Positions 8,539 through 16,529 of a DNA stretch of 64,000 nt are shown here, one piece after another; the first letter of the stretch is position 1; each line of letters begins with the position of its first letter. The notes beneath the pieces were generated by a model that was given only the letters and a program-made list of their open reading frames with translations, was not told the DNA's origin and did not search any database. The stretch is from NCBI RefSeq assembly GCF_040545335.1, contig NZ_JBEPLU010000001.1:1860001-1924000 (forward strand), given 5' to 3'. The position numbers were made by a program, and so were the translations under genes. This stretch comes from Phenylobacterium koreense (GTDB lineage Bacteria; Pseudomonadota; Alphaproteobacteria; Caulobacterales; Caulobacteraceae).

Positions 8539-9900
8539 ATGCTTTCGGTCATGGGTTTCGCCATGGTCGCGACGTTCATGACGCTGATCATGACGCGGCG
8601 GCTGACGCCCCTGGTGGCCCTGATCTCGGTTCCGATCATCTTCGGCCTGCTGGCGGGCTTCGGGAGCGACCTGGGGCCGATGATGCTGGACGGCATCAGC
8701 AAGATCGCGCCGACCGGCGTGCTGCTGATGTTCGCCATCCTCTATTTCGGGCTGATGATCGATTCCGGCCTGTTCGACCCGCTGGTCGGCCTGCTGCTGC
8801 GGCTGGTGCACGGCGACCCGGTGAAGATCGTGGTCGGGACGGTGGTGCTGGCGACCCTGGTCTCGCTCGATGGGGACGGCTCCACCACCTACATGATCAC
8901 CGTCGCGGCCCTGCTGCCGCTCTATCGGCGGATGGGGCTCAACCCGCTGATCATGGCCTGCCTGGTCATGCTGTCGAGCGGGCTGATGAACCTGACGCCC
9001 TGGGGCGGGCCGACCGCGCGGGTGGCCACCGCCCTGCAGGTCGAGGCCGCGGAGATCTTCCTGCCGATGATCCCGGCCATGGCGATCACCTTCGTCTGGC
9101 TGCTGGCGCTGGCCTATTTCTACGGCCGCCACGAGCGCCGGCGGCTCGGGTCGCTGAGGCTGGGCGAGGAGGCGCCCGTCTTCGGCGAGGGGCTCGCCGG
9201 TGACGCCGGCGTCGACGAGATCGTCGACGTGGGCCATGGCGGGTTCACCGTCTCCTCGGACATCGCCGCGCGCCGGCCGCGGCTGATCTGGTTCAACGCC
9301 GTGCTGACGGCGGCCCTGATGGCGCTGCTGGTGCTGGGCGTGATGCCGCTGCCGGTGCTGTTCATGGCCGCCTTCTGCGTCGCGGGCGTGGTCAACTATC
9401 CCAGCATCGCCGAGCAGAAGGCGCGGGTGGCGGCGCACTCGGCCAATGTCATGGCGGTGGTCTCGCTGATCTTCGCGGCCGGGATCTTCACCGGCATCCT
9501 CAACGGCACCGGGATGGTCGAGCACATGTCGCGCAGCCTGCTGGCGGTGATCCCGCCGGCGCTGGGCCCGTACATGGCGCCGATCACCGGGCTGATCAGC
9601 CTGCCGATGACCTTCTTCGTCTCCAACGACGCCTTCTATTTCGGCATGGCGCCGATCCTGGCCGAGACCGCCTCGCACTACGGGATCAGCGCCCAGGCCA
9701 TCGGCCGCGCTTCGCTGGTCGGCCAGCCCCTGCACCTGCTGAGCCCGCTGGTGCCCTCGACCTATCTGCTGGTCAGCCTGGCCGGGGTGGAGTTCGGCGA
9801 GCACCAGAAGTTCACCGCCCGCTGGGCGGTGGCGACCTCGCTGGTGATGCTGGTCGCCGCCATGGCGGTCGGGGCCTTCCCGCTGGTCGCCGGACGGTGA
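8539..9900 (+). CDS. CitMHS family citrate/metal-citrate:proton symporter
   Basis: 453 residues from ATG 8539, with about eleven or twelve membrane segments. The family carries citrate complexed with a divalent metal, coupled to protons, across the inner membrane. The conserved regions DGDGSTTYMITVAALLPLY, LMNLTPWGGPTARVATAL and SNDAFYFGMAPI are typical CitMHS blocks. The frame is open upstream to 8425, but that extension is Gly/Arg-rich without membrane character; an in-frame ATG at 8482 is another option. No citrate sensor kinase or lyase genes lie nearby, so the actual substrate is not fixed by context. Confidence 0.85.
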   Translation: MLSVMGFAMVATFMTLIMTRRLTPLVALISVPIIFGLLAGFGSDLGPMMLDGISKIAPTGVLLMFAILYFGLMIDSGLFDPLVGLLLRLVHGDPVKIVVGTVVLATLVSLDGDGSTTYMITVAALLPLYRRMGLNPLIMACLVMLSSGLMNLTPWGGPTARVATALQVEAAEIFLPMIPAMAITFVWLLALAYFYGRHERRRLGSLRLGEEAPVFGEGLAGDAGVDEIVDVGHGGFTVSSDIAARRPRLIWFNAVLTAALMALLVLGVMPLPVLFMAAFCVAGVVNYPSIAEQKARVAAHSANVMAVVSLIFAAGIFTGILNGTGMVEHMSRSLLAVIPPALGPYMAPITGLISLPMTFFVSNDAFYFGMAPILAETASHYGISAQAIGRASLVGQPLHLLSPLVPSTYLLVSLAGVEFGEHQKFTARWAVATSLVMLVAAMAVGAFPLVAGR

Positions 9901-9912
9901 CGCGTCCGGGTT

Positions 9913-10128
9913 TCACCCGGGCTCGGCGTCGACCTTGTTGTAGGGGTACTGGTCGCGGATCTCGTAGGCGAAGAACTGGCCTTTGGAGTCGGCTTCCAGG
10001 AAACTTCGGTGCACCTCGCCGGGGACGCCGACATAGACGTAGCGGTCGCCGTCTATGAAGGTGACGAAGAGCTTGGCGCGCTCGGCGTCGTAGGACACAT
10101 CGCGGATGGCTTCGGAGTCGACCTGCAT
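9913..10128 (-). CDS. KTSC domain protein
   Basis: 71 residues from ATG 10128, preceded by GGGAGG at a good distance. The sequence has the KTSC pattern: an early VSYDAERAKLFVTF strand pair, then YVYVGVPGEVHRSFLEADS and a C-terminal Y/F-rich end. KTSC domains are small beta-rich modules of about 60 residues, sometimes fused to lysyl-tRNA synthetase or found alone; their function is not established. It is convergent with the CitMHS gene (12 bases between stops). Confidence 0.75.
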   Translation of the reverse strand: MQVDSEAIRDVSYDAERAKLFVTFIDGDRYVYVGVPGEVHRSFLEADSKGQFFAYEIRDQYPYNKVDAEPG

Positions 10129-10256
10129 GGCGGGGCCTCCCAATCTTCCGTGGACCCGGTATTAGCGCGAGGGGCTAAGGACGGTTCCGTGCGCCCCTTC
10201 GCCGTGCCAAGCTGAACCGGACGCGGGCTTACGGCGCAAGGCCGTGGGGAGGGAAC

Positions 10257-10655
10257 ATGCAACCGCACAGCTATGTGGCCTTGGTCACCATCGCCGCCGT
10301 ACTGGTCTATCTATGGATGGGGATCCGGGTCGGACGGGCGCGGGTGAAGAGCGGGGTGGCCGCCCCGGCCATGACCGGCGACCCGGTGCTCGAGCGGCAC
10401 ATCCGGGTGCACTACAACACCCTGGAATGGCTGCCGGCGTTCCTGGTGGGGCTGTGGCTGTTCGCCATCTACTGGAACGAGCTCTTCGCCGCCGCCATGG
10501 GCGTGGTGTGGATCGTCGGGCGGATCGTCTACGCCCTGGGTTATGTGGCCGATCCGAAGAAGCGCGAGGCGGGCTTCCTGATCCACCTCCTGGCGACGGC
10601 GGTGCTGCTGCTGGGCGCGGCGGGCAGGATCGGCTGGACGGCTTTCGCAGGTTAG
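10257..10655 (+). CDS. MAPEG family membrane protein
   Basis: 132 residues with four predicted membrane helices. MAPEG proteins are trimeric membrane enzymes related to microsomal glutathione transferase and eicosanoid-metabolising enzymes. The family pattern is seen in the central ERHIRVHYNTLEWLPAFLVG block (the conserved N-x-x-E) and the later GRIVYALGY segment. GGGGAGGGAAC provides a ribosome binding site. It overlaps the convergent TauE-like gene by four bases at the stop codons. Physiological substrate unknown. Confidence 0.85.
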   Translation: MQPHSYVALVTIAAVLVYLWMGIRVGRARVKSGVAAPAMTGDPVLERHIRVHYNTLEWLPAFLVGLWLFAIYWNELFAAAMGVVWIVGRIVYALGYVADPKKREAGFLIHLLATAVLLLGAAGRIGWTAFAG

Positions 10656-11422
10656 CGGAACAGCACGATGGCCTGGGAGATCGCCAGGCCCGTGACCACC
10701 AGGCCGACCACCCAGGTGAGCGCCCGCAGCGGCATGACCTTGGTCATCCAGCCGGCGATCGGGGCGGCGACCACCCCGCCGGCGATCAGGCCGAGCACCG
10801 ACCAGAGGTGCTCGGCGAGGCCCTCGGTGCGCCAGTGGCCGCTGACCAGGGCGGCGAGGAAGGCGGCGGACACCGCTGCGGCGACGAAGGCCTCCGCCGC
10901 GTTGGTGGTGCCGATCGCCTTGCGCGGGTCGGCGCCCGAACCGAGCAGGGTGGAGGTCACCACCGGCCCCCAGCCGCCGCCGCCGACGGCGTCGAAGAAG
11001 CCGCCGACCAGGCCCAGCGGGAGGGGCGACTTCCAGGAGAACGGCTTGGGCCGCACGCCCTTCCAGGCTCGGTAGAGGATGACGAGGCCCATCAGGCCCA
11101 GCCAGGCGACCACATAGGGTTTGATGGCGTCGCCATCGACCGAGGTCAGCAGGTAGGTGCCGGCCACGCCGCCCACGACGCCGCCGGCCGCCAGCAGCAC
11201 CAGCAGCCGCCAGTCCACGTTGCGGTGAGCGATGTGCGAGATCGCCGAGGCCGCCCCGGTGAACACCTTGGCCGCATGCACGCTCGCAGAGGCGCTCGCC
11301 GGCGGCACGCCGTTGGCCAGCAGCACCGTCGTTGACACGACGCCGTAGGCCATGCCCAGCGCACCGTCGACGATCTGGGCCGCAAAGCCCACAGCGCCGT
11401 ATAGCCAGAATTCAGGACTCAT
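10652..11422 (-). CDS. TauE/SafE family sulfite/sulfonate exporter-like permease
   Basis: 256 residues with about eight membrane segments in two repeats. TauE/SafE (formerly DUF81) proteins export or import organosulfur anions such as sulfite or sulfoacetate. The N-terminal AQIVDGALGMAYGVVSTTVL and the internal repeat LVGGFFDAVGGGGWGPVVTS match the duplicated G-G..GGGG..P motif of the family. No sulfur-metabolism genes are beside it, so the substrate is open. Confidence 0.88.
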   Translation of the reverse strand: MSPEFWLYGAVGFAAQIVDGALGMAYGVVSTTVLLANGVPPASASASVHAAKVFTGAASAISHIAHRNVDWRLLVLLAAGGVVGGVAGTYLLTSVDGDAIKPYVVAWLGLMGLVILYRAWKGVRPKPFSWKSPLPLGLVGGFFDAVGGGGWGPVVTSTLLGSGADPRKAIGTTNAAEAFVAAAVSAAFLAALVSGHWRTEGLAEHLWSVLGLIAGGVVAAPIAGWMTKVMPLRALTWVVGLVVTGLAISQAIVLFR

Positions 11423-11524
11423 CGCCCCTCCACATCGCAGGGCGCATTCGCAGAGCTTCCCCAGGGAGGCAATGGGGATTACCTCGGGGCGGAATCAGCA
11501 TTTCTGCGTCAGGCCCCTCCCACG

Positions 11525-12163
11525 ATGGCTCTTCCGGTCGATCCCGCGCGCTACGCCGCCTTCCTGACGGTGATGGCGGTAATGGCGATCACGCCTGGGC
11601 CGGCGAACCTGTTTTCCATCGCCACGGGCGCGCAGCGCGGCAATGTGGCGGCGCTGATCGGCGTGGCGGGCATGAACACCGCGACCCTGGTCTGGTTCGC
11701 CGCCGCGGCGCTGGGGCTGGGCGCGCTGATCCTGGCGTTCCCGCAGGTCTTTCACCTGCTGGCGTTCGGCGGGGCGGCCTATATCGCCTGGCTGGGGCTG
11801 AAGTCGCTGAAGGGCGCGTTCGAGGCGCGCGAGCCGGCCGGACACGCAGAGGCGCGGCGGGGCAGGTCGGCCTTCCTGGACGGGTTCGCGGTGCAGATCG
11901 CCAATCCGAAGGCGATCCTCTTCTTCACCGCCGTGCTGCCGCCGTTCCTCGACCCGGCCCGGCCGCTGCCGGCCCAGCTCGCGGCCTTCGCCTGCGCGAC
12001 GCTCAGCCTCGATGTCCTGGCGATGAGCGCCTATGGCCTGGGTGGCGCGGCGATGGCCGCAAGGATGAACGAGCCGCGTTTCCGCAAGGGATTCTCCGTC
12101 GTCGTCGGCCTGCTGCTGATGACCGCGGCGGTGTTGATCGCGCTCAAGGCTGGGCAAGCGTAA
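11525..12163 (+). CDS. LysE family amino-acid exporter
   Basis: 212 residues with about six membrane helices. The N-terminal AITPGPANLFSIATGAQRG block is the hallmark of the LysE/RhtB superfamily, and the mid-protein GGAAYIAWLGLKSLKGAF and AVQIANPKAILFFTAVLP blocks confirm it. The proteins export basic or neutral amino acids or small metabolites by proton antiport. It is divergent from the TauE-like gene with about 100 bases between. No LysR-type regulator (LysG) is adjacent. Confidence 0.9.
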   Translation: MALPVDPARYAAFLTVMAVMAITPGPANLFSIATGAQRGNVAALIGVAGMNTATLVWFAAAALGLGALILAFPQVFHLLAFGGAAYIAWLGLKSLKGAFEAREPAGHAEARRGRSAFLDGFAVQIANPKAILFFTAVLPPFLDPARPLPAQLAAFACATLSLDVLAMSAYGLGGAAMAARMNEPRFRKGFSVVVGLLLMTAAVLIALKAGQA

Positions 12164-12244
12164 CAAGCGCAACCATAATTGTGTCCAGGTGTTTTCGTCT
12201 GGTGCAGTCCTCCCCCGCGTCCGGGGATTTTCGGGTCCGAAGTC

Positions 12245-12826
12245 ATGTCACGCAAATCCGTCGCCATCATCGCGAGCCTTGCGCTCGCCGGCCTGGCAGC
12301 CGCCTGCACCACGGCCACGCCCTATCAGCCCAACATTCCTGGCCAGCAGGTCTCGGGCGGCTATTCCGAGCAGCAGATCGAAGCCAACCGGTTCCGGGTC
12401 AATTTCGCCGGCAACAGCCTGACCTCGCGTGAAACCGTCGAGGGCTATCTGCTCTATCGGGCGGCCGAACTGACCGTCCAGCAGGGTTTCGACTGGTTCT
12501 CCATCGTCGACCGCAGCACCGAGGCGGACCGCCGGACCTATATCGAGCGCGATCCGTTCTTCAGCCCCTGGTACGGCCCGGCCTACGGCTACTGGCGTCC
12601 GTCCTGGCGCTATTACGGCGGCGGCTTTGGCTGGCGCACCTGGGATCCCTACTGGGGCTCGCCTTTCTGGAGCGACAGCGTCGACGTGCGCACGGTGACC
12701 AAGTTCGAAGCCAGCGCCGAGATCGTCATGCATCGCGGCGCCAAGCCGGCCGACGATCCGCGCGCCTTCGACGCCCGGGCGGTGGTGAACAATCTCGGCC
12801 CGCGGATCGTCCGTCCGGCGGGTTGA
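12245..12826 (+). CDS. CC0125/CC1285-type lipoprotein
   Basis: 193 residues from ATG 12245. A lipoprotein signal peptide with lipobox LAAAC gives Cys21 as the lipidated residue. The mature part starts with a conserved beta region (YSEQQIEANRFRVNFAGN, LLYRAAELTVQQGFDWF) similar to DUF4136-like folds and continues with a Trp/Tyr/Pro/Gly-rich stretch (about 95-135). The layout matches the Caulobacter lipoprotein family known as CC0125/CC1285. The probable location is the outer membrane or periplasm; function is unknown. Confidence 0.8.
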   Translation: MSRKSVAIIASLALAGLAAACTTATPYQPNIPGQQVSGGYSEQQIEANRFRVNFAGNSLTSRETVEGYLLYRAAELTVQQGFDWFSIVDRSTEADRRTYIERDPFFSPWYGPAYGYWRPSWRYYGGGFGWRTWDPYWGSPFWSDSVDVRTVTKFEASAEIVMHRGAKPADDPRAFDARAVVNNLGPRIVRPAG

Positions 12827-12890
12827 GGTTTCCGAGCCGGAGTTGGGCCATGGCCCTGTCGTGAGGGGGGACGCGCTCCCACAGAGGGGA

Positions 12891-15260
12891 CTAGCGGTGG
12901 CTGGTTAGGCGTGCGGGGGCTTCTTCCTCGTCGGCCGCGAGAGGCGCTGGGCGGCCGATGGCGTAGCCTTGCACTTCGGCGCAGGCCTCAGCGCGGAGGA
13001 ATTCGAGCTGTTCAGGGGTTTCCACGCCCTCGGCGGTGACGGGGATGTCGAGGCTGCGGCCAAGGCTCAGCACCGCCCGTACGATCGCCGTGGCGCGGTC
13101 GTGCCGGTGGATGTTCTCCACGAAGCTCTTGTCGATCTTGATCTTGTCGAACGGGAACGACTGCAGGGTCGAGAGCGACGAGAAGCCGGTGCCGAAGTCG
13201 TCCATGGCGATGCGCACGCCCAGCGCCTTCAGCCGGCGCAGGTTGCCCAGGGCCCGCTGGAAGTCCTTGAAGAGCGCGGTCTCGGTGATCTCGAGCTCGA
13301 GGCGCGAGGGGTTCAAGCCGGTTTCCACGAGGACACTGTGCACCAGGGCCGGCAGGTCCGGCTGATGCAATTGCACCGGCGAGAGGTTGACCGCGATTCT
13401 CAAGGGATTGTCCCAGGCCGCGGCGTCGGCGCAGGCCTGGCGCAGCACCCATTCGCCTAGCGGCAGGATCAGGCCGCTCTCCTCGGCGATCGGGATGAAC
13501 TCCATGGGCGGCAGCAGGCCGCGGACCGGGTGTCGCCAGCGGACCAGGGCCTCGAAGCCGCAGACTGCGCCGTCCTCGGCCCGGGCCAGCGGCTGGTAGT
13601 GCAGCACCAGTTCGTCGGTGGCGATCGCTTCGCGCAGCTCCCGCGCCAGGCCCCGACGCTCGCGGATGGACTCGTCCATCTCGCGCTTGAAAAAGGCGTA
13701 GACGCCCCGGCCGCTGTCCTTGGCCCGATAGAGGGCCATGTCGGCCTTGGCGAGCAGCGCGCCGCCGGTGTCGCCGTCGTGGGGATAGAGGCTGACGCCC
13801 AGGCTGGCGCCGATGCGCAGGTTCTGGTCGCGGTAAAGCACCGGCGTGCTCAGAGTCTCCAGCAGGGTCGAGCAGAGCTCGGCGGCCGCGGTGGGCTGGT
13901 GGCCCGCGCCGATCTGGATCACCACGAACTCGTCGCCGCCCAGGCGCGCGGCGAAGGACGGGGCGGTCACCGTGCGCCGCAGGCGCTCGGCAGTCGCGGT
14001 CAGCACGGCGTCGCCGGCCTGGTGGCCATGCAGGTCGTTGGCTTCCTTGAAGTGGTCGAGGTCGATGCAGATGACCGCCAGGGCCTCGCCGGAGGCCGCC
14101 GCCTGCTCGAGCGCCTGGCTCAGGCGCTTCTGCATGGCATTGCGGTTGCCGAGGCCCGTGAGGCCGTCGTGCTCGGCCAGATAGCGGATTTTCTCCTCGG
14201 CGGTCCGGCGCTCGCGCAGGTCGCGGACGGCCAGCACGGTCAGGTCCTCGGCCGCCTCGCCCTTGCCGGGCTCGAGGACGCGGGCGAAGGCCTCGACGGG
14301 GATTTCCGCGCCGCCGCCGACGGGCCGCAGGCGTCCCTCGCGCCGGCCCTCGACCGGCAGGCCGTCGAAGTCGAGCATCTCGGTCAGCGGCCGGTCGACC
14401 AGGTCGTCGATCTGGGCGGCGGAGATGGCGCAGAAGGCGGCGTTGGCGTCCTGGATGCGGTCGCCGCGGACCACCACTATGCCTTCATAAGCGGCGTCGG
14501 CCAGGCGACGGAGCCGGTTCAGGGCCTGGGCGTTGGCCGCGCCCTCGATGAGCACGGCGGCCAGGCCCCCCAGCATGATGAGGCCGACGATCAGGGTGAC
14601 GGCCAGGGTCATCATCACCGAGGACAGCATCTGGCCCGGGACCTGGATGCTGCTGTCGGGGATGACGGTGATGGCCGCCATGCCGCCGAAATGGACGGCG
14701 CAGATCGAGAGGGTGAGCAGCAGGCCTGCGATGACCTGACGCTCGGCGCTGTGGGCTCGCTGGGCCTTCCACATGGCGGCGGCGGCAAGCGCGGCCCCGA
14801 TGGCGATGGAGGCGGCGACCAGGGAGAGATCCCGGCTCAGCCGGCCCTCGGTCACATAGCCCGACATGCCGACATAGTGCATCGCCGCGATCCCGAGCCC
14901 GGCCAGCATGCCGGCCACGGCGCGGGTCGGCGGCGTGCGCGCCACGGCGGCGGCGGCGAAGGCCGCGCCCATGAACAGCACGGCGACGAGCAGCGAGGCG
15001 AGGGTCCCTCCTGGCAGGAAGCCGGAGGGCAGGCCCGTGTCGAAGGACAGCATGGCGATGAAGTGGGTCGCCCAGACGGAACAGCCGGCGACCAGGCCGG
15101 TCAGCAGCATCCAGGCCGCGCGCACGAGGACGCCCGCGGCCTCGCGCATGCGCGAATAGAGACGGAAGGCGGTGAAGCAGCCGCCGAAGCAGACGAACGC
15201 GGCCACGACGACGAGGCGAAGATCGTGCGCCGTCGCCAGGCACGTCAGCACTTTGAACAC
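12891..15260 (-). CDS. MHYT-PAS-like-GGDEF-EAL cyclic-di-GMP protein
   Basis: 789 residues from a GTG start. The N-terminal seven-helix MHYT sensor shows three motif copies (THFIAM at 65-70, MHYVGM at 127-132, VHFGGM at 189-194), thought to bind a metal and sense a diatomic gas. A PAS-like segment (about 250-350) leads to a diguanylate cyclase domain with intact GGDEF (441-445) and a phosphodiesterase domain with EAL (570-572) and DDFGTGFSSL. Both catalytic motifs look intact. The RxxD inhibitory site that normally precedes GGDEF is absent (TAPS in its place). Whether synthesis or hydrolysis of c-di-GMP dominates cannot be read from sequence. Confidence 0.93.
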   Translation of the reverse strand: MFKVLTCLATAHDLRLVVVAAFVCFGGCFTAFRLYSRMREAAGVLVRAAWMLLTGLVAGCSVWATHFIAMLSFDTGLPSGFLPGGTLASLLVAVLFMGAAFAAAAVARTPPTRAVAGMLAGLGIAAMHYVGMSGYVTEGRLSRDLSLVAASIAIGAALAAAAMWKAQRAHSAERQVIAGLLLTLSICAVHFGGMAAITVIPDSSIQVPGQMLSSVMMTLAVTLIVGLIMLGGLAAVLIEGAANAQALNRLRRLADAAYEGIVVVRGDRIQDANAAFCAISAAQIDDLVDRPLTEMLDFDGLPVEGRREGRLRPVGGGAEIPVEAFARVLEPGKGEAAEDLTVLAVRDLRERRTAEEKIRYLAEHDGLTGLGNRNAMQKRLSQALEQAAASGEALAVICIDLDHFKEANDLHGHQAGDAVLTATAERLRRTVTAPSFAARLGGDEFVVIQIGAGHQPTAAAELCSTLLETLSTPVLYRDQNLRIGASLGVSLYPHDGDTGGALLAKADMALYRAKDSGRGVYAFFKREMDESIRERRGLARELREAIATDELVLHYQPLARAEDGAVCGFEALVRWRHPVRGLLPPMEFIPIAEESGLILPLGEWVLRQACADAAAWDNPLRIAVNLSPVQLHQPDLPALVHSVLVETGLNPSRLELEITETALFKDFQRALGNLRRLKALGVRIAMDDFGTGFSSLSTLQSFPFDKIKIDKSFVENIHRHDRATAIVRAVLSLGRSLDIPVTAEGVETPEQLEFLRAEACAEVQGYAIGRPAPLAADEEEAPARLTSHR

Positions 15261-15348
15261 TAGGGGACGCCTTGGAGGGATGGAGAAACTTCGAGCTGAA
15301 GCTAGCCCGCCAGGGTAAAGAAACTCCCCATCCGCACGGCAGACGTGT

Positions 15349-15615
15349 TCATGGCCCGGTCACTCGCCAGCCTACGCCCACCTGGGTCACCAGCGGCATG
15401 CCGCGAAGGCGTTCGACCAGATGGCCGGCGACGTCGGCCCCGAGGCCGCCGGCCTCGATGCGGATGGAGATGGCGTCATCGCCCTGCTCGGCCTGGAGGC
15501 TGAGGATCTCGGCGCCCTGGGCGGAAAACGGGCCGAGCACGCGCAGCAGGGCGTCCCGGGCCGGGCGGGCGCGTACGAGGAAGGTGCGGCGGGGTTCGAG
15601 GGCGGGCTCACCCAT
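15349..15615 (-). CDS. Small ACT-domain-like protein
   Basis: 88 residues from ATG 15615, which overlaps the stop codon of the upstream gene (ATGGGTGA), so translation is coupled. The sequence has the beta-alpha-beta-beta-alpha-beta pattern of a single ACT domain: TFLVRARP, then an ALLRVLGPFSAQGAEILSL helix-strand, DAISIRIEA, a VAGHLVERLR helix and VTQVGVGWRV. It resembles the IlvM-type small regulatory subunit of acetohydroxyacid synthase, but no large subunit is nearby. It could be a free amino-acid-sensing regulator. The functional name is an inference; the ACT fold is read from pattern only. Confidence 0.5.
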   Translation of the reverse strand: MGEPALEPRRTFLVRARPARDALLRVLGPFSAQGAEILSLQAEQGDDAISIRIEAGGLGADVAGHLVERLRGMPLVTQVGVGWRVTGP

Positions 15616-15916
15616 GGCGTCTGCCTTTGTAGGCCTGCGAGAGCAGCAGGCGGCCGGCGTCGTCGAAGGCGCGCAGGCGCAGAACATCCTCGGCCGCCTC
15701 GGTCGCCCAGATCAGCTCGCAGGTCGGCGCGCTGCTCGGCCAGGCGAGGTCCAGGGCCTGCTCGACGGCGAACAGGGTCTCCAGGCCCCCGTCGGCCGCC
15801 AGGGTGGCCTCCAGGCGGGCCGTCTGTTCGAGCAGGGCCTCGGCGGCCAGGGCGTCGGCGAAGCGCCTGGCGGCGTCGCCGGCCCTCAACGGCTGGGTGG
15901 GTTCGGTGGTGTCCAT
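15608..15916 (-). CDS. Uncharacterised small protein, first gene of the attenuated pair
   Basis: 102 residues from ATG 15916. An alpha-helical, Ala/Leu-rich N-terminal half (about 10-55) is followed by a beta-like region, CELIWATEAAEDVLRLRAFD then AGRLLLSQAYKG. No known domain is recognised. It is followed by the ACT-like gene with an 8-base overlap and preceded by a strong terminator-like hairpin about 40 bases upstream, in the position of an attenuator. High Ala/Glu and codon third-position G+C match the genome, so it looks like a resident gene. The function is not assigned. Confidence 0.5.
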   Translation of the reverse strand: MDTTEPTQPLRAGDAARRFADALAAEALLEQTARLEATLAADGGLETLFAVEQALDLAWPSSAPTCELIWATEAAEDVLRLRAFDDAGRLLLSQAYKGRRHG

Positions 15917-15952
15917 GGTTCAGTCCTTCGTTTGGAGGACCGATGGAGCGCG

Positions 15953-15988
15953 CAACAAAAAACCCCGCTGCCTTTCGGGAGCGGGGTT
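15953..15988 (-). promoter_or_regulatory. Rho-independent terminator acting as transcription attenuator
   Basis: On the minus strand AACCCCGCT and AGCGGGGTT form a perfect 9-bp stem with a 10-base loop (CCCGAAAGGC), followed by six consecutive U (15957-15962). It lies upstream of the gene pair starting at 15916, so it would stop transcripts before the genes. A G-rich segment of the leader ORF, GGGACGGGG at 16033-16041, can pair with the 5' arm and loop (CCCCGCTCCC, 15977-15986) over nine pairs with one bulged C. That is a possible antiterminator. This is the usual two-state layout of ribosome-mediated attenuation. Confidence 0.65.
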
Positions 15989-16014
15989 CCTGATCTTGCG
16001 ATCCGTCGGCCTTG

Positions 16015-16152
16015 TTAAAGCGCGAGCGTTCGCCCCGTCCCGATGTAGGGGGTCATGGTAATGAGCATCATGGTGGTTTTCGACGCGCAGGCGGCCGGGC
16101 GCGCGAGGCTGCGCGCGCTCATCGGTCCGGCGATGTCGAAAGCCAGTGTCAT
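16015..16152 (-). CDS. Putative leader peptide of the attenuator
   Basis: A frame on the minus strand runs from ATG 16152 to TAA 16015-16017 (45 codons) and ends 26 bases before the attenuator hairpin. Alternative internal starts are at 16122 and 16071; the latter gives an 18-residue peptide MMLITMTPYIGTGRTLAL. The last part of the frame is rich in Thr, Met and Ile codons, all products of the aspartate family. The Gly-Thr-Gly codons form the presumed antiterminator segment. None of the starts has a strong ribosome binding site, which is the main weakness of the call. Confidence 0.4.
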   Translation of the reverse strand: MTLAFDIAGPMSARSLARPAACASKTTMMLITMTPYIGTGRTLAL

Positions 16153-16251
16153 CGGGCGGCTCTATAGCCCAGGCGGGTTTGATGGCGCAACAGGGGGTGT
16201 CTTGCGCGGGGCAGAAGAGCGGGCGCAGCCTCTGCGAGCGGCTTGCCAGTT

Positions 16252-16290
16252 CGTCATGGCTGGGCCGTCAGGTCGCGGCCATCCTTAGAC
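16252..16290. repeat. Half copy of the palindromic intergenic repeat
   Basis: CGTCATGGCTGGGCCGTCAG followed by CGGCCATCCTTAGAC resembles the left part of the element at 3263-3377 (CGTCATGGCCGGGCCGTCGG, then GGGCCATCCATGGAC). Only one half is present. The stretch 16153-16376 otherwise contains the presumed promoter region of the leader and no gene that can be supported. Confidence 0.5.
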
Positions 16291-16376
16291 CCCGAGGGGG
16301 CGCAGAGTTCCCGCAGCGGGGGCGCATCTGATCGTTCGGGACTTCCGGGTCTCGTTCCAATCCTCTCGGGGAGGAT

Positions 16377-16451
16377 TGGAGCGGGCGATGAGATTCGAAC
16401 TCACGACCCCAACCTTGGCAAGGTTGTGCTCTACCCCTGAGCTACGCCCGC
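16377..16451 (-). tRNA. tRNA-Gly (GCC), downstream copy
   Basis: The reverse complement folds as a cloverleaf: acceptor GCGGGCG pairing with CGCCCGC, D arm with GCTCAGGGGTAGAGC, anticodon stem AACCT/AGGTT with the GCC anticodon in TTGCCAA, and T arm with GTTCGAATC. The terminal CCA is encoded (16377-16379). It is identical over its whole length to the copy at 16530-16604. A terminator lies between the copies, so this one probably depends on read-through or its own promoter. Confidence 0.97.
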
Positions 16452-16478
16452 GTTCCTGGCCGCGGGATGCGCGACCGG

Positions 16479-16508
16479 AAAACAAAAGGGCCGCCTGAGG
16501 GCGGCCCC
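16479..16508 (-). terminator. Intrinsic terminator between the two tRNA-Gly genes
   Basis: On the minus strand GGGGCCGCC, CTCA, GGCGGCCC form a strong stem-loop followed by TTTTGTTTT. It lies 22 bases after the 3' end of the upstream tRNA-Gly and 28 bases before the downstream copy. Confidence 0.75.
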
Positions 16509-16529
16509 TGCTGGGGTTCGATTTTCGAT

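Noticed and set aside
13530..15263. 577-codon plus-strand frame across the MHYT-GGDEF-EAL gene
   Set aside because: Low-complexity Gly/Ala/Gln/His translation typical of antisense frames in high-G+C DNA; the minus-strand protein has intact domains.
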